Translations under genes and position numbers: made by a program
Assembly (NCBI GenBank): GCA_027486675.1
Contig: JAIXOQ010000007.1
Location: forward strand, 19,747 to 83,746
Direction of reading: 5' to 3'
From: Pseudomonadota bacterium
GTDB taxonomy: Bacteria > Bdellovibrionota > UBA1018 > CAIMNF01
DNA: 64,000 bases
Shown: piece by piece, positions 1 through 8,955 of the stretch
Layout: every line of letters begins with the position of its first letter
Numbering within the stretch: the first letter of the stretch is position 1
The notes under the pieces: generated by a model
Databases searched by the model: none
What the model saw: the letters and a program-made list of their open reading frames with translations, nothing else
Told to the model about the DNA's origin: nothing

Positions 1-1
1 C

Positions 2-373
2 CTATCGGTGCCTGAAATGACGGTCTTACTCGGTGGCATGCGGGTCTTGAATGCAAACGCATATCAAACACCCCATGGAGTGCTAACAACAACACCTGGC
101 AAGCTCAACAACAACTTTTTCATCAATCTGCTCGATATGAGCACAAGGTGGCAGAAGTCTGAAGCTCAAGCCGGGCTTTATGAGGGACTTGACCGAAAGA
201 CAGGGGCTCTGAAGTGGACTGCATCTCCAGTGGATTTGATCGTCGGATCGCATTCTGAACTAAGAGCAATTGCTGAGGTCTACGCAGCAAATGATGGGAA
301 CAAGAAGTTTATCTCTGACTTCGTACATGCATGGAACAAAGTGATGAACTTGGATCGATTTGATCTCCGCTAG
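2..373 (+). CDS. katG: Catalase-peroxidase, C-terminal fragment (cut by window edge)
   Basis: This is the last 123 residues of a bifunctional heme catalase-peroxidase, which removes hydrogen peroxide in the cytoplasm. Reading from base 2 without a start gives [19 protein letters not shown], then [21 protein letters not shown] and the family's closing [10 protein letters not shown]; all are hallmark strings of the KatG C-terminal domain. That domain is a degenerate copy of the catalytic half and does not bind heme itself. The gene begins before the window; the internal GTG at base 8 is not a real start. A hairpin follows 25 bases after the stop. I am very sure of the family; whether the catalytic half is intact cannot be seen here. 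Confidence 0.95.
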   Translation, partial: LSVPEMTVLLGGMRVLNANAYQTPHGVLTTTPGKLNNNFFINLLDMSTRWQKSEAQAGLYEGLDRKTGALKWTASPVDLIVGSHSELRAIAEVYAANDGNKKFISDFVHAWNKVMNLDRFDLR

Positions 374-398
374 AGAACGAATGATCTTCAATTCTCAG

Positions 399-433
399 GG
401 CTCCCTTTTCGAATGTATTGAGAAAAGGGAGCC
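399..433. terminator. Hairpin between convergent katG and DUF1428 genes
   Basis: A perfect 12-bp stem (399-410 with 422-433, GGCTCCCTTTTC and its complement) encloses an 11-base loop. It lies in the gap between the two converging genes. There is no clear T-run on either side, so it is either a weak bidirectional terminator or an mRNA 3'-end stabilising structure. Confidence 0.55.
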
Positions 434-465
434 TATCTAGACTGGACTCGAAAATCACTATCGAT

Positions 466-843
466 TCATTTACGTTGCGCCTGCAAGATCGGCTTAAACC
501 CACCCCAGAACATCCGCATACCATCAAATGGCATCGTGTCCTCGTTCATGCCTTCAAGCCTTGGATCCGCCATTACCTTCTTCATGACTTTGTTGCGGTC
601 AGCCTTAGACTTATATGTAGCCCAGGCAAAGACCACCACCTCACCCTTCTTCAGTTTCACGCTCTGCGGGAATGAGGTCACCTCACCTGTGGCAACATCG
701 TCGGCAGTGCACTCGACATAGTCAATCGCGCCGTGTTCGATCCAAATTTTCGCCGCGAGCTTGGCCCACTTCTTATAGATTGCAAGCTTCTTCACAGGTA
801 CCGGAATAACGAAACCATCGACATAACCAAAAGACTTCTTCAT
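466..843 (-). CDS. DUF1428 (YbaA-like) family protein
   Basis: A 125-residue soluble protein recognisable as DUF1428: it opens with YVDGFVIPVPVKKLAIYKKWA, has the central VVFAWATYKSKADRNKV and ends with DTMPFDGMRMFWGGFKPI. The family is a small alpha/beta-barrel related to the dimeric ferredoxin-like fold; its biochemical role is not established. Its ATG overlaps the TGA of the upstream decayed SRPBCC gene (ATGA, 840-843), so the two were probably translated as a coupled pair. DUF1428 genes commonly sit beside SRPBCC and VOC-family genes, which fits this context. Confidence 0.9.
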   Translation of the reverse strand: MKKSFGYVDGFVIPVPVKKLAIYKKWAKLAAKIWIEHGAIDYVECTADDVATGEVTSFPQSVKLKKGEVVVFAWATYKSKADRNKVMKKVMADPRLEGMNEDTMPFDGMRMFWGGFKPILQAQRK

Positions 844-1217
844 TTTGCTTTCCCACTGCTCTCAACAGAGCTTTTTAGTTTTGCTAACCATTTTTCAAAC
901 TCAGGACCATTCATTGAGTCGCAGCATACAAAGACACTCATCAGCCGAAAGAAGTATCCGTTTTCTCCCGTGATGGACCACTTTACCTTCGTTCCCCCTT
1001 CAGCTGAAAAGGCCTTGTATAGGTGAGCTTGGTCTTCACCATCTGATTCAGGACTGACTCCACGACCTCGGCTTTTCCGGTCCCCATCTGGCCTTTGCTA
1101 TCCCAGCTGGATACGGAACCAACCCGCACTATTATTTCCAGACTTTCCCACCTTTGCGAGGAAAAACGAAAGATAGAGGGGGCTAATCCCGGCTAACAAG
1201 CCTAGAACTACAGCCAT
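840..1217 (-). pseudogene. Decayed SRPBCC (START-like, polyketide-cyclase type) gene
   Basis: No intact frame exists, but two frames carry consecutive pieces of a membrane-anchored SRPBCC protein. From 1129 downwards one frame reads VRVGSVSSWDSKGQMGTGK and continues to KTKLTYTRPFQ, then hits a stop. One base over, the next frame picks up at AEGGTKVKWSITGENGYF and runs to the stop at 840, overlapping the DUF1428 start. About ten residues of the usual central strand seem to be lost at the junction. A third frame from an ATG at 1217 gives a hydrophobic stretch (VVLGLLAGISPLYLSFFL) that could be the old N-terminal anchor; most of the N-terminal half of the domain is then missing. I am fairly sure of the homology, less sure of the exact 5' limit. 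Confidence 0.7.
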
Positions 1218-2286
1218 GCACAAGTGGCTCACTGAAGAACTTTACACGGACTCATGTGCGTATTTCTCTGCGATCGAGAAGGACATCCAGACAGCACGGC
1301 ACTCCATCGAAGTCGAATCCTATATCTTTGATCTCAGCGAAAGAGCGTTGAAACTCGCAAAGCTTCTGATTGACGCTTCAGTACGCGGGGTACAGGTGCG
1401 GATTCTGGTAGATGGATTTGGGACTGCACCCAATTGCGCATCCCTGGAGGCTTTTTTTGCAAAGACTTCTGTGGAACTCCGGATCTTTCACCCCTTGTTT
1501 ACTGTTGGAATTCTCCGCTTACTGCGAACATTCAATCGGCGCAATCACAGGAAGTCTTGGATCTTTGACGGGCAAATAGCATATGTTTGTAGCGCTAATA
1601 TTCAGACTAATGCTTGGATTGAGTTAGGACTCAGGGTTTCAGGCGTAGAAACAAAAGCACTTTACGAAGCCTTCCTGAAGGCCTGGGCCAAAAAAAGTAC
1701 TTCCCTGCGTTCTCTAGCCAGTGGGTTACTGCGATCTCAAAAGGCAAATGAACTCATACTCCTGAACGACACACTCTTCTTGCGTAAACACACCTCCCAG
1801 CACTTTAATCGTAGAATTACGGAGGCAAAAAAGACTGCATGGATCTTAAACGCCTACTTCTCTCCGCGAATTACATTCATCGGTTCGCTCCTAAAAGCCA
1901 AACAACGCGGAGTGGACATTTGTCTCATCGTACCCTCTGTTTCTGATGTCTTTTTTATGCCTTGGATCACACGCACCTACTATTCGCTCCTCCTTGCAGG
2001 AGGGATTCGAATTTTTGAATACCCAGGCGAGTTCCTCCACGCCAAGGCTTGTATCATTGATGAGTGGATGACTGTCGGATCGACCAATATTAATCACAGA
2101 TCATTGCTGCATGATCTTGAAGTGGATCTGGTCGTCACAGATCCCAGAAACCAGTCACGACTTCGAAAAAAATTTGAAGAACTAATGCAGGCTTCCACAA
2201 AAAAAACCTTAGCTGAAGTTGATGCACGTACAATTCTGGATCGATTCTTTTTTTGGATTCTGACTCATGTTCGGAAGTGGTTATGA
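1216..2286 (+). CDS. Phospholipase D family protein, cardiolipin synthase-like (ClsB type)
   Basis: A 356-residue enzyme with two HxKxxxxD (HKD) phospholipase-D motifs. The first is NHRKSWIFDG (about residues 113-122) and is followed by SANIQ; the second is HAKACIIDEWMTVGSTN (about 275-291). Both histidines and both lysines are present, so two half-sites can form one active site that transfers phosphatidyl groups. There is no N-terminal membrane span, which matches the ClsB/YbhO type rather than ClsA. The stop overlaps the start of the downstream phosphodiesterase (ATGA); the same partners sit together in E. coli (ybhP-clsB), supporting a phospholipid role. A non-Cls PLD function is possible. 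Confidence 0.82.
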   Translation: MHKWLTEELYTDSCAYFSAIEKDIQTARHSIEVESYIFDLSERALKLAKLLIDASVRGVQVRILVDGFGTAPNCASLEAFFAKTSVELRIFHPLFTVGILRLLRTFNRRNHRKSWIFDGQIAYVCSANIQTNAWIELGLRVSGVETKALYEAFLKAWAKKSTSLRSLASGLLRSQKANELILLNDTLFLRKHTSQHFNRRITEAKKTAWILNAYFSPRITFIGSLLKAKQRGVDICLIVPSVSDVFFMPWITRTYYSLLLAGGIRIFEYPGEFLHAKACIIDEWMTVGSTNINHRSLLHDLEVDLVVTDPRNQSRLRKKFEELMQASTKKTLAEVDARTILDRFFFWILTHVRKWL

Positions 2287-2993
2287 ACACCCTTAAGCTC
2301 CTGACCTACAATATTCACAAGGGTTTTTCCTTAGGAAATCGACGCTTCGTTTTAGGCCAGATTCGGGAACAAATCCGAGATATCAGACCAGACGTTGTGT
2401 TTCTCCAAGAAGTCGCAGCCTTTAGTCAGCAGGAGGATCAGCTTGAGTATTTAGCCGATCAAGTCTGGAAATACGCTGCCTACGGAAGAAATGCACTCTA
2501 CCCGAAAGGACACCATGGAAATGCAATCCTGAGCCGTCATCCGATTCAAAATTCATTTAATCTAGATCTAACTACAAACCGACTTGAAAAAAGAGGCATG
2601 CTGCATGCGACGATCGAACTTCCAGGCGGTATATTGCACTTGTTAAACACACATCTGAGTCTCACGGAGTTTGCACGGAATAAGCAAATCTTGAAGATTT
2701 GTTCATATGTTGAATCTTCCACAACTCAAGATGAGGCGATGCTTGTCGCAGGTGACTTAAACGATTGGAGCAACCAACTCACCCATCCGCTCAAGGAGCG
2801 GTTGAGCCTCAATGAAGTATTTCAAAAGCTTCAAGGACGGGTCGCAAAGACCTACCCGAGCCTCTTTCCTTTGCTGCCACTCGATCGCATCTACTTCCGG
2901 GGCTCAGAACTAGTTACGGCTCAGGCGCTGTCGGGCGAAAAATGGAACAAGCTCTCAGATCACCTCCCACTTCTTGCGACTTTTAAGCTCTAG
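2283..2993 (+). CDS. Endonuclease/exonuclease/phosphatase (EEP) family protein, YbhP-like
   Basis: A 236-residue member of the metal-dependent EEP fold. Visible motifs are TYNIHKG near the start (N for metal/phosphate binding), VVFLQEV (catalytic Glu), AGDLNDWS (D-x-N) and the terminal SDHLPL (Asp-His pair). I place the start at ATG 2283, overlapping the stop of the PLD gene, because the EEP fold begins there. No signal peptide is seen. The substrate is not known; the pairing with a ClsB-like enzyme suggests a phospholipid-derived phosphodiester, but this is inference. Confidence 0.85.
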   Translation: MNTLKLLTYNIHKGFSLGNRRFVLGQIREQIRDIRPDVVFLQEVAAFSQQEDQLEYLADQVWKYAAYGRNALYPKGHHGNAILSRHPIQNSFNLDLTTNRLEKRGMLHATIELPGGILHLLNTHLSLTEFARNKQILKICSYVESSTTQDEAMLVAGDLNDWSNQLTHPLKERLSLNEVFQKLQGRVAKTYPSLFPLLPLDRIYFRGSELVTAQALSGEKWNKLSDHLPLLATFKL

Positions 2994-3089
2994 GCACGAG
3001 TCATCTTGCCCCACTCAATGTGCTATTCCCCAACTTGGAAGACATGAGCCTGGTCCATGGCTTGCACTAGATTGAGGCGAGGACACAAT

Positions 3090-3398
3090 ATGGAAAAATC
3101 AACTGCATTTAAAGAATCGAATCATCAAAGTATGCCAAACGGAGCATTTCTAAAGGACGAGCTCACCATGAGAATTCCAGACGCTAAGGAAGTCGAACAG
3201 ATCCTTGATAACTGGGGGAAACTCATTCCTAAGGCTAAAAACTTTGTAAGAGCCAACTGGAAACCTATGGCGATTGCTACGCTCTCAGTCGCTGTGGTGG
3301 GTGTTGGTGCGTACGCTCTTTTCAACCGCGCCAGACGCGTGGCCGGCCGTAAACCTGCAGCAGATAGCCGCAGGAATAATAGCGAAATTCACATGTAG
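3090..3398 (+). CDS. Small single-span membrane protein, unknown
   Basis: About 102 residues. The start at ATG 3090 is preceded by a GAGG ribosome binding site. The first 50 residues are hydrophilic; one clear membrane span follows (PMAIATLSVAVVGVGAYALF), and the tail is short and very basic (RARRVAGRK). The layout recalls the DUF883/ElaB-type ribosome-associated membrane proteins (soluble helix, then a C-terminal span), but there is no diagnostic motif. It is followed by a strong terminator, so it is probably its own transcript or the end of the preceding unit. Confidence 0.6.
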   Translation: MEKSTAFKESNHQSMPNGAFLKDELTMRIPDAKEVEQILDNWGKLIPKAKNFVRANWKPMAIATLSVAVVGVGAYALFNRARRVAGRKPAADSRRNNSEIHM

Positions 3399-3425
3399 GC
3401 TTTGATCTTCGAAGAATCAACGATG

Positions 3426-3460
3426 AACCCATCTGCTCCGTAGAGAGCAGATGGGTTTTT
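3426..3460 (+). terminator. Intrinsic terminator
   Basis: A 13-bp perfect stem (AACCCATCTGCTC, 3426-3438, with 3445-3457) and a 6-base loop are followed by T5 and a further T-rich tract. It ends the plus-strand transcript of the small membrane protein. Confidence 0.88.
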
Positions 3461-3691
3461 CTATTTTTCTTTCATCACAATCTTTGCGGCGCGAGCCCGA
3501 AGTAAAGGCGCAGCCTCTGCGCTCAGTTGTTTTGTGTGGACTGAGACACTTGTCGCCGCATCAGACGCAATCGCGCGAGTACTTGTCCCGAGGAGCCCAA
3601 GCATCTCAGCCCGATCTTCTTCACCGAGAGTGTAGTAAGCACCGCCGGCTACCAATCCGATAAAAAGTAAGACTTTAAAAAGAAACCCCAT
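3461..3691 (-). CDS. Small membrane-anchored protein, unknown
   Basis: A 76-residue protein that starts with a hydrophobic segment (FLFKVLLFIGLVAGGAYYTL) followed by an acidic then Ala/Ser-rich amphipathic stretch. An AAGGAGA ribosome binding site lies at a good distance before the ATG on the minus strand, which supports it over the overlapping plus-strand reading frame. Function not recognised. It converges on the terminator at 3426-3460. Confidence 0.55.
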   Translation of the reverse strand: MGFLFKVLLFIGLVAGGAYYTLGEEDRAEMLGLLGTSTRAIASDAATSVSVHTKQLSAEAAPLLRARAAKIVMKEK

Positions 3692-3747
3692 AGAATCTAG
3701 TCTCCTTCGCAGTCTTCAGAATATCTCTAAAGTGGGATCTTGGATCG

Positions 3748-5025
3748 TTACTTCGACCCATGCTCCAGGATAAGCAGCGCCAAAGAAATCACGGCTACAC
3801 CCCAGAGAACGCCTGAAATCTCTTTGCGCCGCCCTGCGATCACGAACAGGAGCACATGCGTTATAAAGCCCCACAGTAGCCCTTGAGTGATGGAGAACGT
3901 GAGAGGTATCAACGCGATGGTAAGAAAAGCAGGCACGTACTCCTCGACACTGTCAAATCTTAGACCTGAGATACTTTTAAACATGAGTGAACCCACCAAT
4001 ATCAATACAGGTGCAGTCGCGTATGGCGGAATCATTCCCGCCAGAGGCCCTAAGAATAGAAAAGGCAAAAAACAAAGGGCCACGACCACTGCTGTGATGC
4101 CAGTCCGACCACCTGCCTCTATCCCCGCTGAACTTTCAACATAGGCAGTCCCCGACGATGTCCCGAGCAGGCCTGCACCTAAAGTCGCGAGCGAGTCCAC
4201 TATGAGTCCTTCTTTGAGGTTTTTAGGCTCCCCCTTTTCATCCGTCAGTCCACCCATGTAGGAGCACCCGATGAAAGTTGAGATCGAGTCAAAAAAATCT
4301 GTGAAGAAGATCGAGATGATGGAAGGAAGATATGCAAGCTTCAGCGCACCCCAGATGTCGAGCTGGAAGAGGGTAGACTTAAAGTCAGGGAAACTGACCA
4401 GCGATTCTGGAGCCCGTATGTCTCCCATGAAGAGTGCGACCACTGTGACGAAAACAATCCCAAACAAAAAGGCGAATGGGTTTTTTCGTTTCATAAAGAC
4501 CACCATGATCATCATTCCCAGGAAAACCAGCACTGAGATGTGGTTGAGAACCCCGAGCTTCACTAAAGTCGCCGAATCCGCGACCACTAAGCCTGCATTC
4601 TTTAAGCCAATAAAGGTGATAAATAAGCCGATGCCCGCTGCGGTTGCATGACGCAAGGATTTTGGAATTGCCTGTGCAATTGAGACCCGTATCGGAGTCA
4701 CTGAACACAAGAAGAAAAGAACCCCCGACCAAAAAACTATTCCTAAGGCAGCCTGCCATGGCACTTGGTTTCCAAGAATGATTGAGAATGTAAAGAAAGC
4801 ATTCACACCCATCCCAGGCGCTACCGCGTAGGGTAACTTTGCGTAGAGCCCCATCAGCAAAGTCATGAAGAAACAGAGTAAAACCGTGCTAGTAAGCGCT
4901 CCGTCAAAACTGATCCCCGTGCCCTCCGTCGAGAGTATCGATGGGTTCACAACGATGATGTAAGCCATTGTAAAAAAGGTAGTCAACCCCGCAACAATTT
5001 CAGTTCTTAGGTGGCCCTTGGTCAT
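3748..5025 (-). CDS. NCS2 family purine permease (AzgA/PbuG-like)
   Basis: A 425-residue inner-membrane transporter. The opening EIVAGLTTFFTMAYIIVVNP and the following LPYAVAPGMGVNAFFTFSI are diagnostic of the AzgA-like branch of nucleobase:cation symporters, which take up adenine, guanine or hypoxanthine. Hydrophobic segments run through the whole chain, as expected for about 12-14 spans. A further family string is FFDSISTFIGCS. A good ribosome binding site (AAGAAGGG) precedes the ATG. It is divergent from cysK across 56 bases. Exact substrate cannot be told from sequence. Confidence 0.9.
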   Translation of the reverse strand: MTKGHLRTEIVAGLTTFFTMAYIIVVNPSILSTEGTGISFDGALTSTVLLCFFMTLLMGLYAKLPYAVAPGMGVNAFFTFSIILGNQVPWQAALGIVFWSGVLFFLCSVTPIRVSIAQAIPKSLRHATAAGIGLFITFIGLKNAGLVVADSATLVKLGVLNHISVLVFLGMMIMVVFMKRKNPFAFLFGIVFVTVVALFMGDIRAPESLVSFPDFKSTLFQLDIWGALKLAYLPSIISIFFTDFFDSISTFIGCSYMGGLTDEKGEPKNLKEGLIVDSLATLGAGLLGTSSGTAYVESSAGIEAGGRTGITAVVVALCFLPFLFLGPLAGMIPPYATAPVLILVGSLMFKSISGLRFDSVEEYVPAFLTIALIPLTFSITQGLLWGFITHVLLFVIAGRRKEISGVLWGVAVISLALLILEHGSK

Positions 5026-5081
5026 CTTTTACCCTTCTTTACGGACTAACCACTGTCCGCTGGCAATGATACCCTCACAGC

Positions 5082-5993
5082 GTGAAAGTAAAATCCATAT
5101 TAGAAACTATTGGGAATACGCCCCACTTAAAGATGAACCGACTCTTTGGGCAGACCCACAAGGTCTGGATCAAACTGGAAAAATCGAATCCAGGGGGCAG
5201 CATCAAGGACCGAATTGCGCTGGCGATGATTGAAGATGCTGAGAAACGCAACCTCATCACGCCGGAAACAACCATCATTGAACCTACCTCGGGGAACACT
5301 GGAATCGGGCTTGCACTTGCTGCTGCATTGAAGGGTTACAAACTCATCCTAGTTATGCCGGAATCGATGAGCATCGAGCGCAGAAAAATCATGAGCGCAT
5401 ACGGTGCAACCTTTGATCTGACGCCAAGAGAAAAGGGAATGCGGGGCGCTATCGATCGGGCCCAGGAGTTACTGCTAGAGCATCCCAAAGCATGGATGCC
5501 TTCTCAATTTGAGAATCCTGCAAACATAGCCATTCATGAAACCACAACCGCACAAGAAATCCTCAAAGACTTTCCTGAGGGGATTGACTACTTGATTACC
5601 GGTGTTGGGACAGGCGGGCATCTGACGGGGGTCGCGCGCGTCCTGAAAGAACATTTCAAAAACCTAAAAGTATTCGCCGTAGAACCTGCAGCTTCTCCCG
5701 TGATTAGCGGCGGACAACCCTCCCCTCACCCCATCCAAGGAATCGGCGCTGGGTTTATTCCAAAAAATTTGGATCTTTCGCTTTTGGATGGTGTCATCAC
5801 AATCACAAAAGAAGAGGCCTATGCATTCTCAATCCGTTCCGCAAAAGAGGAAGGTTTGTTTGCAGGCGTGTCGAGCGGCGCAACTCTTGCAGCAATCGCA
5901 AAAAAACTACCGGAGATCGCTGTTGGATCGACGATTCTTGGTTTTAACTACGACACTGGTGAACGGTACCTCAGCATCGAGGGGCTTTTCTGA
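5082..5993 (+). CDS. cysK: Cysteine synthase (O-acetylserine sulfhydrylase)
   Basis: A 303-residue PLP enzyme of fold type II that makes cysteine from O-acetylserine and sulfide. The PLP lysine is K42 in NPGGSIKDR; the substrate loop [11 protein letters not shown] and the phosphate-binding GTGGHLTG are intact, as is SSGATLAA near the end. Translation starts at GTG 5082. The stop codon at 5991-5993 overlaps a CTG that appears to start rarA, so the two are likely co-translated. Cystathionine beta-synthase-like or CysM activity is possible but less likely given the overall match. Confidence 0.92.
   Translation: MKVKSILETIGNTPHLKMNRLFGQTHKVWIKLEKSNPGGSIKDRIALAMIEDAEKRNLITPETTIIEPTSGNTGIGLALAAALKGYKLILVMPESMSIERRKIMSAYGATFDLTPREKGMRGAIDRAQELLLEHPKAWMPSQFENPANIAIHETTTAQEILKDFPEGIDYLITGVGTGGHLTGVARVLKEHFKNLKVFAVEPAASPVISGGQPSPHPIQGIGAGFIPKNLDLSLLDGVITITKEEAYAFSIRSAKEEGLFAGVSSGATLAAIAKKLPEIAVGSTILGFNYDTGERYLSIEGLF
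5979..5992 (+). promoter_or_regulatory. Ribosome binding site for an apparent CTG start of rarA
   Basis: GAGGGG (5979-5984) lies five bases before CTG 5990-5992. No ATG, GTG or TTG occurs in the rarA frame between the in-frame stop at 5960 and TTG 6092, yet conserved RarA sequence begins well before 6092. Confidence 0.65.
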
Positions 5994-7240
5994 CCGACGA
6001 CCTCTTTTCAGTCCCTATCGCGACCGGATCAATCCCTCTAGCACACCGCCTAAGACCTAAAACGCTCGACCAATGGATTGGGCATGAAAAGTTGCTGGGC
6101 GAAAAAGGAGTGATCCGCGCTTGGCTCAAATCGAAGTCCTTTCCGTCGATTCTCCTTTGGGGTCCGCCAGGTGTTGGCAAAACCTCTCTAGCCCTTTTGA
6201 TTGCTGAAAATCTCGGTGACCACGGAGGAGAAGCCTTCATTCAACTCAGCGCGGTCAGTGCCGGAGTAAAAGATATCAAGGAGGCTGCCGAGCGTGCGAA
6301 GTCCTATCAAAGACTGGGGCGTAGAACAGTTCTTTTTCTAGACGAGATTCACCGTCTCAATAAGTCCCAGCAGGACAGCCTTTTACCTCACGTCGAGGCA
6401 GGCCTGTTCGTATTGATTGGTGCGACCACTGAAAATCCTTCCTTTGAAGTCAATGCAGCGCTTCTCTCCAGAATGCGAGTGCTGCGTTTAGAACGACTTA
6501 CCCATCCTCAACTTGAGCGGGTCCTCAGCCATGCACTTAAAAGCTCCGATGGACTAGCAAACTGCGTAGAGCTTTCTGAGTCTGCCTGCCACTTGATCGT
6601 TGAACAATCCGAAGGAGACGCCAGACGGTTACTAACTCTTCTGGATTCGATCGTTTCCTTGATCCCAAATTTTTCAATCGCAACTCATGAACACCCAGTA
6701 AAAATCGATCAACCCGAACTTCAAACATTGCTTGAACAACTCGGAGACCGGGTACTTCCTTACGACAAAGCCTCTGAAGAACACCACAACACCATCTCTG
6801 CATTCATTAAGTCCATGCGAGCATCGGATCCAGATGCAGCGGTCTACTATTTAGCCCGTATGCTTGAGAGCGGCGAGGACCCAATGTTCATCGCACGCCG
6901 TATGATCGTGTTTGCGAGTGAAGATATAGGTAACGCAGAACCTCGGGGGTTGCTGATGGCGATCGCCGCAAAAGAAGCATTACAATGCGTGGGACTCCCA
7001 GAGGCGCGCATCAACCTCGCTCACGCTGCAATATCTCTGGCTTTAGCTAGGAAGGACCGATCCGTCTACAATGCAATTGAGGCTGCACTTCAGGAGGTCC
7101 AAGATACCGGAGCGCTCCCAGTGCCTATGGTTCTGCGTAATGCGGTCACAGCACTGATGAAACGTGAAGGTTACGGTAAGGGCGACGCAGATCAGCGATT
7201 GCCGGTAGGATTAAGAAAGACTAGGTTTTACGGTTCGTAA
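5990..7240 (+). CDS. rarA: Replication-associated recombination protein A (AAA+ ATPase)
   Basis: RarA/MgsA is a clamp-loader-like ATPase acting at stalled replication forks. Visible: Walker [10 protein letters not shown], sensor/conserved [10 protein letters not shown], Walker [16 protein letters not shown], sensor 1 [10 protein letters not shown] with ALLSRMRV (arginine finger), then the C-terminal tetramerisation domain ending [12 protein letters not shown]. The conserved N-terminal string [20 protein letters not shown] lies upstream of TTG 6092, so I start the gene at CTG 5990, which overlaps the cysK stop (CTGA) and has a GAGGGG site; the product is then 416 residues, a normal length. If CTG is wrong, a sequencing error near 5990 is the alternative. 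Confidence 0.9.
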   Translation: MTDDLFSVPIATGSIPLAHRLRPKTLDQWIGHEKLLGEKGVIRAWLKSKSFPSILLWGPPGVGKTSLALLIAENLGDHGGEAFIQLSAVSAGVKDIKEAAERAKSYQRLGRRTVLFLDEIHRLNKSQQDSLLPHVEAGLFVLIGATTENPSFEVNAALLSRMRVLRLERLTHPQLERVLSHALKSSDGLANCVELSESACHLIVEQSEGDARRLLTLLDSIVSLIPNFSIATHEHPVKIDQPELQTLLEQLGDRVLPYDKASEEHHNTISAFIKSMRASDPDAAVYYLARMLESGEDPMFIARRMIVFASEDIGNAEPRGLLMAIAAKEALQCVGLPEARINLAHAAISLALARKDRSVYNAIEAALQEVQDTGALPVPMVLRNAVTALMKREGYGKGDADQRLPVGLRKTRFYGS

Positions 7241-7298
7241 GGACTAGAACACTGCAATTCCCCGCTTGTCCCCGAAGCTTTTCAACTAATCCATGGAT

Positions 7299-7335
7299 AA
7301 AAAATGGGGCGTACGCGTTTTCCACGTACGCCCCA
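7299..7335 (-). terminator. Intrinsic terminator of ahcY
   Basis: An 11-bp stem (7305-7315 with 7325-7335, TGGGGCGTACG) is followed, on the minus strand, by six Ts (7304-7299). It ends the ahcY transcript 18 bases after its stop codon and may also stop rarA read-through. Confidence 0.88.
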
Positions 7336-7352
7336 TAAAGATTCACTCGGTC

Positions 7353-8753
7353 TTAGTAACGATAGGTATCGGTTTTATATGGCCCATGCATAGGTACGCC
7401 TATGTACTTGGCCTGCTGCTCGGTTAGAACTGTCAGCTCTGCATTGAGCTTCTTCAGCTGCAGGCGCGCGACTTTTTCGTCTAAGTGTTTCGGCAAGGTG
7501 TACACCCCGACCGGATACTTTTGCGTTTGTGTGAAGAGCTCAATCTGAGCAATCGTCTGATTGGCAAAAGAGGAAGACATCACGTAACTCGGATGGCCGG
7601 TACCGCAACCCAAGTTCACCAAACGTCCCTTCGCAAGCAGAATGATTCGTTTGCCGTTCGGGAAGATCACGTGATCTACCTGTGGTTTAATCTCTTCCCA
7701 CTTACACTTTTCAATCGAGGCGACGTCGATCTCGTTATCAAAGTGCCCGATGTTACAGACGATGGCCTGATCCTTCATCTTCGACATGTGATCGTATGTG
7801 ATCACAGAATAGTTTCCAGTGGCCGTCACAAAGATATCTGCTTTGTCTGCGGCATAATCCATCGTGACCACGCGGTAACCTTCCATCGCAGCTTGTAAGG
7901 CACAAATTGGGTCCACTTCCGTCACCCATACCTGGGCTGAAAGCGCGCGGAGTGCTTGTGCCGAACCCTTACCCACATCACCATAACCCGCAACTACGGC
8001 TACCTTGCCGGCGATCATCACATCTGTGGCACGCTTGATGGCGTCTACTAACGATTCACGGCAACCATAAAGGTTATCGAATTTAGATTTTGTCACCGAA
8101 TCGTTCACATTGATCGCTGGAAACTGAAGATCACCTCGAGCGTGCATTTGAACCAATCTAAGCACACCTGTTGTTGTCTCTTCTGTCACACCCTTAATCT
8201 GCGATAAACGCTTCGAGTACCAGGTTGGATTGGCTTTTAGCTTTTCTTTGATAGAAGCAAAAAGAATGGTCTCTTCTTCTGATCCTGGCTTAGCAAGAAC
8301 TGTGATGTCCTTCTCTGCCTTAGCACCTAAGTGAAGCAGCAAGGTAGCATCCCCACCGTCGTCCAAGATCATGTTGCTGTAGCCGCCATCATTCCAATCG
8401 AAGATGCGGTGGGTATAGTCCCAGTACTCAACAAGAGTTTCACCCTTCACCGCGAAGACAGAAACCCCTGAGGCTGCGATCGCCGCTGCTGCGTGATCTT
8501 GGGTCGAGTAAATGTTGCAAGACGCCCAACGAACTTCTGCACCTAACGCTCTCAGCGTTTCAATCAGAACTGCAGTCTGAATCGTCATGTGCAAAGATCC
8601 AGTGATTCGGGCACCTTTTAGAGGTTGCTTCGCCGCAAACTCCTCACGAATTGCCATAAGACCTGGCATCTCGGTCTCAGCGATTTTGATTTCTTTACGG
8701 CCCCAGGCCGCTAAATTGATGTCTGCTACGATGTAGTCTTTTTTTACGGTCAT
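7353..8753 (-). CDS. ahcY: S-adenosyl-L-homocysteine hydrolase
   Basis: A 466-residue NAD-dependent cytoplasmic enzyme that splits S-adenosylhomocysteine into adenosine and homocysteine, keeping methylation going. Recognised by [20 protein letters not shown], the NAD-binding [28 protein letters not shown] and the terminal [11 protein letters not shown]. The start is ATG 8753 ([18 protein letters not shown]); the open frame runs further upstream, but that stretch is the SAH riboswitch. Because of the riboswitch, expression should rise when the substrate accumulates. A terminator follows directly. Confidence 0.97.
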   Translation of the reverse strand: MTVKKDYIVADINLAAWGRKEIKIAETEMPGLMAIREEFAAKQPLKGARITGSLHMTIQTAVLIETLRALGAEVRWASCNIYSTQDHAAAAIAASGVSVFAVKGETLVEYWDYTHRIFDWNDGGYSNMILDDGGDATLLLHLGAKAEKDITVLAKPGSEEETILFASIKEKLKANPTWYSKRLSQIKGVTEETTTGVLRLVQMHARGDLQFPAINVNDSVTKSKFDNLYGCRESLVDAIKRATDVMIAGKVAVVAGYGDVGKGSAQALRALSAQVWVTEVDPICALQAAMEGYRVVTMDYAADKADIFVTATGNYSVITYDHMSKMKDQAIVCNIGHFDNEIDVASIEKCKWEEIKPQVDHVIFPNGKRIILLAKGRLVNLGCGTGHPSYVMSSSFANQTIAQIELFTQTQKYPVGVYTLPKHLDEKVARLQLKKLNAELTVLTEQQAKYIGVPMHGPYKTDTYRY

Positions 8754-8776
8754 AAACGCACACTCCCTTTTTAGTG

Positions 8777-8846
8777 AAGTGAGCGCCGTTGTTAAAAAGA
8801 ACCCGAGCCTAGGGCGACAAAGCCGCCTCGCAACGCTCCTCGAATT
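8777..8846 (-). ncRNA. SAH riboswitch controlling ahcY
   Basis: Read on the minus strand, the leader contains the three conserved blocks of the S-adenosylhomocysteine riboswitch in order: CGAGGAGCGTTGC (8842-8830), AGGCTCGG (8810-8803) and AACGGCGCTCAC (8790-8779). The GAGCG of the first block pairs with CGCTC of the last, and CGAG with CTCG of the middle block, giving the known pseudoknotted shape. It sits directly upstream of ahcY, the usual target, where SAH binding turns the gene on. No separate terminator hairpin is obvious before the start codon, so control may be translational. Confidence 0.93.
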
Positions 8847-8853
8847 CCCCTTC

Positions 8854-8859
8854 ATTATA
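8854..8859 (-). promoter_or_regulatory. Likely -10 box of the ahcY promoter
   Basis: A perfect TATAAT on the minus strand ends seven bases before the riboswitch, so transcription would begin right at its 5' edge. A matching -35 box is not clear. Confidence 0.55.
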
Positions 8860-8955
8860 ACTAAAGAACGATGCTCTTGGGGAGAGATAAATTTCTTCTG
8901 TGGTTTTGAGGGGTTAGGCTAGTAATCTCCTGGATATACAAAGGACCACCTCACC

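Noticed and set aside
399..433. Mobile-element inverted repeat
   Set aside because: There is no transposase or target duplication; the position between two convergent genes fits a terminator-type hairpin.
8754..8855. Upstream extension of ahcY coding frame
   Set aside because: The sequence is the SAH riboswitch; the enzyme family starts at the ATG 8753.
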